Source: Companilactobacillus formosensis (GTDB lineage Bacteria; Bacillota; Bacilli; Lactobacillales; Lactobacillaceae). From it: a stretch of 64,000 bases of DNA. Positions 62,053 through 64,000 of this stretch are shown here, in pieces (positions within the stretch are counted from its first letter, which is position 1; the number at the start of each line of letters is the position of its first letter). The notes under the pieces were generated by a model. It did no database searches and had not been told where the DNA came from. It saw nothing but the letters and a program-made list of their open reading frames with translations. The position numbers were made by a program, and so were the translations under genes. The stretch lies in NCBI RefSeq assembly GCF_005405305.1, contig NZ_BJDU01000001.1, positions 60,791 to 124,790 of the forward strand. The letters run 5' to 3'.

Positions 62053-63072
62053 ATGAAATCAAAGCGAGTTATATATATTGATGTTATTCGTGTTGTGGCT
62101 ATGATTTTGGTTGTTTTGGCACATTCTTGTTCAGTCAGGATTGCTACGCCAGATCATTCTTTTTCATGGTCAGTGACAAATGTTTTAGTGGGGATTACTG
62201 AAGTAGCTGTGCCAATGTTTTTCATGATAAGTGGGGCTACTATTCTAAATAGTAAAAAAACGACGAATGTAGGATATTTATTCAAGCATCGTCTAAAGAG
62301 AGTTATCGTGCCATTCATCATTTGGTCGATCATTAGTGCTTATCCGGTAAGTAAGATTGATGGTATTTTTAATATTCACCAATTCTTAGTAACAGTTTCT
62401 TTAATTTTTCACCAACCAGTTTTGATGGCTTATTGGTTTATTTATTCATTATTTGGATTGTATCTGATTTCGCCATTCATCAAGCTATTGGTTGACCATA
62501 TGGATGAAAATTTATTACGTTATCTTTTGTGGTTATGGATGATTGTGGATATTACTTTACCAGCAATCGGTCAATTTACGCCACCAGCAATTGGTAACGT
62601 GTTTAGCTTGTACAGTATGGCCAAAATTATCTTATCATCTTATTTAGGATATTTTGTTATGGGTTATTTATTGACCCACGACACTAAGTTGAAATTCAAT
62701 TTGTTTAAATATGTAGGGATTATTGCTCTTTTATTCGTAATTAAAGTGGCAGTAAGATTTATTCCAGCACAAAGTCCATGGGCTTTCTTGAATATCGCCT
62801 CTTCATTGAGTACGCCAGTGATTGCTGTCATGCTGTTCATGTGCTTCAAGTCATTTGAAGGCAAGTACTCAAGTTGGCTTACGAAGTCGGTGGAGTTCAT
62901 TGCGCCATTAACTTATGGAATTTATTTATCACATGGATTGATTATTAATTTTATCGGTAAATTTATTAGTCCTAATAATTATCCAGTTGTCTTTGTGGCC
63001 ACATTAATTTTTTCAATAATTATGATTTACATTATTAAAAAGATTCCAGTAATTAAAAATCTTTTGGCATAA
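62053..63072 (+). CDS. Acyltransferase 3 family membrane protein (339 aa)
   Basis: About ten transmembrane helices. N-terminal IYIDVIRVVAMILVVLAHSC with the catalytic-type His, then MFFMISGATIL, RLKRVIVPFIIWS and a C-terminal PLTYGIYLSHGLIINF. This is the acyltransferase-3 (WecH/OatA-like) family that O-acetylates sugars; there is no extracellular SGNH domain. GGGGGAAAAT precedes ATG 62053. Could acetylate peptidoglycan, teichoic acid or glycolipid. Confidence 0.85.
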   Translation: MKSKRVIYIDVIRVVAMILVVLAHSCSVRIATPDHSFSWSVTNVLVGITEVAVPMFFMISGATILNSKKTTNVGYLFKHRLKRVIVPFIIWSIISAYPVSKIDGIFNIHQFLVTVSLIFHQPVLMAYWFIYSLFGLYLISPFIKLLVDHMDENLLRYLLWLWMIVDITLPAIGQFTPPAIGNVFSLYSMAKIILSSYLGYFVMGYLLTHDTKLKFNLFKYVGIIALLFVIKVAVRFIPAQSPWAFLNIASSLSTPVIAVMLFMCFKSFEGKYSSWLTKSVEFIAPLTYGIYLSHGLIINFIGKFISPNNYPVVFVATLIFSIIMIYIIKKIPVIKNLLA

Positions 63073-63130
63073 TTATCCAAAATAATGTAATCGCTTTATA
63101 AATCTTATGAATTGTTTAAACTTTTTCAAG

Positions 63131-63160
63131 AAAAGAAGGTATTTTGTCCTTCTTTTTTTT
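63131..63160 (+). terminator. Rho-independent terminator
   Basis: AAAAGAAGG / CCTTCTTTT hairpin with T run, after the acyltransferase gene. Confidence 0.82.
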
Positions 63161-63222
63161 GTATTTCTTGATATGATAAAGGTGTTTAGATATATATATA
63201 ATTTATCAGGGAGATATATGCT

Positions 63223-64000
63223 ATGAAAAAAATAAAAATGATAGCTTTGACTGGTATTTTGTTATCGAGCACTATTTTAGGGGCAAATACGACAGTTGCA
63301 CAAGCTAGTTCCAATAAAGCATTGAGCGTTGACAAAACTGAAATCGCTAACAACGTGATTCAAGTTATCAACGAGTTACTGAATTCAAGTTCTACTGCTA
63401 GCAACGTTAATTCCCAAACGAAGTTTACTGATCTAGAAGATGGTCAAACGATGAGTGTTGCGCCAATCTTTGGTCAAAAGACTGACACACAATTTGATAA
63501 AGTATTGCAAGGAGAACTAAACGTAGTCGACAATAACGAACAATTAGTTCCTATGACTACATCCAATAAGGATTCACATGGATTTCCTGAGACAGTTAAG
63601 TACACACTTGATAGTGTTACTAAGACTATTACAGTAAGTTACAATTATGCTAAACCAATTGTTTCATTCACTAATAATAGCCAAGTTATGAATTTCAAAG
63701 ATGGAGACACTGGTATCGAAGATACTGCTGAAAATTCTGATGTTAAGGCTATTAGTTCCAATGGTGCAGACGCTAATGATAAAGCAAATACTGCTACAGT
63801 ATCTGGAAAAATGTCTGATGATGGAAAATCGGTAAACTTCACATCTAAAGACAATTATGTTACTAGTGATATTACAGCCACAAGAACAGTTAATACTTAT
63901 AAAGAACCAGATTGGTCTAAATTAAATGATAGAACTATTACAAACTTTTCTGATATAAATAATCCTATCGTTATTAAAGATGCTAATGGTAATTCATATT
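63223..64000 (+). CDS. Secreted surface protein, 3' end outside window (at least 259 aa)
   Basis: ATG 63223 follows AGGGAG by nine bases. The frame stays open to the window end. Residues 1-29 are a signal peptide (MKKIKMIALTGILLSSTILG ... VAQA). The mature part is Ser/Thr/Asn/Asp-rich with VSYNYAKPIVSF and VTSDITATRTVNTYKEPDW segments, resembling beta-rich modules of lactobacillus surface proteins. Anchor type cannot be seen because the C-terminus is missing. Function unknown. Confidence 0.7.
   Translation, partial: MKKIKMIALTGILLSSTILGANTTVAQASSNKALSVDKTEIANNVIQVINELLNSSSTASNVNSQTKFTDLEDGQTMSVAPIFGQKTDTQFDKVLQGELNVVDNNEQLVPMTTSNKDSHGFPETVKYTLDSVTKTITVSYNYAKPIVSFTNNSQVMNFKDGDTGIEDTAENSDVKAISSNGADANDKANTATVSGKMSDDGKSVNFTSKDNYVTSDITATRTVNTYKEPDWSKLNDRTITNFSDINNPIVIKDANGNSY

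Overview
The window is AT-rich, low-GC Gram-positive DNA from a member of the Lactobacillaceae. The closest fit I can suggest, as inference only, is a Companilactobacillus-like species. The grounds are tandem L-2-hydroxyisocaproate dehydrogenase genes, a D-Ala-D-Ala ligase of the vancomycin-resistant (Phe) type, WxL and lectin-like surface proteins, a double-glycine-leader bacteriocin locus, frequent TTG starts, cre-like CcpA sites and many PTS genes. No tRNA, rRNA, CRISPR array or transposase was seen.

Layout. 1-1740: accessory bacteriocin locus. It holds a plantaricin E-like prepeptide with a TTG start, a second double-glycine peptide with four cysteines, a small membrane protein, two copies of the 3' half of an enterocin-A-type immunity gene, and another immunity-like gene. 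1742-6815: ornithine decarboxylase with a divergent amino acid antiporter, then an aluminium-resistance/methionine gamma-lyase-like PLP enzyme. 6841-7299: two inverted copies of a structured repeat of about 170 nt flanking a terminator. 7300-25600: aldo/keto reductase, ABC exporter with TetR regulator, a DNA glycosylase, small membrane proteins, TauE-type exporter, cardiolipin synthase, YhgE/Pip protein, YugP protease, DUF915 hydrolase, RNase HI, P-type ATPase and a DUF1002 secreted protein. 25767-28928: ddl and two hicD paralogues.

29075-38592 is a catabolic island for an N-acetylhexosamine-containing sugar. It carries a GntR/NagR-type regulator, a complete mannose-family PTS (IIB, IIC, IID, IIA), a 671-residue glycosidase-like enzyme I cannot assign, an AgaS-type deaminase/isomerase and two tandem NagA deacetylases. 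Operator-like sites of the form TGGTATAGACC lie at several promoters, including that of a distant surface-protein gene at 41732. The order resembles the known lacto-N-biose/galacto-N-biose operons of Lacticaseibacillus and Streptococcus, but the usual GH35 enzyme is replaced.

38637-56898: glycerophosphodiesterase, a decayed gene, two large secreted proteins, a zinc-ribbon membrane protein preceded by a candidate structured RNA, tyrosine phosphatase, glycosyltransferase, two WYL-type regulators with a shared palindrome nearby, glutamine amidotransferase, hydrolases, a beta-helix protein, YueI, a PRPP synthase and an XRE/DUF2975 pair. 57041-61653: a classical aryl-beta-glucoside system (licT-bglP-bglA) with two antiterminator/terminator modules and a cre site. 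61728-64000: small membrane protein, acyltransferase and a secreted protein that runs off the end.

The most unusual items are the bacteriocin locus with its gene-conversion-like immunity repeat, the hexosamine PTS island with its unassigned enzyme and a triplicated 18-bp unit inside IID, the inverted structured repeats, and the candidate RNA at 43372-43519.
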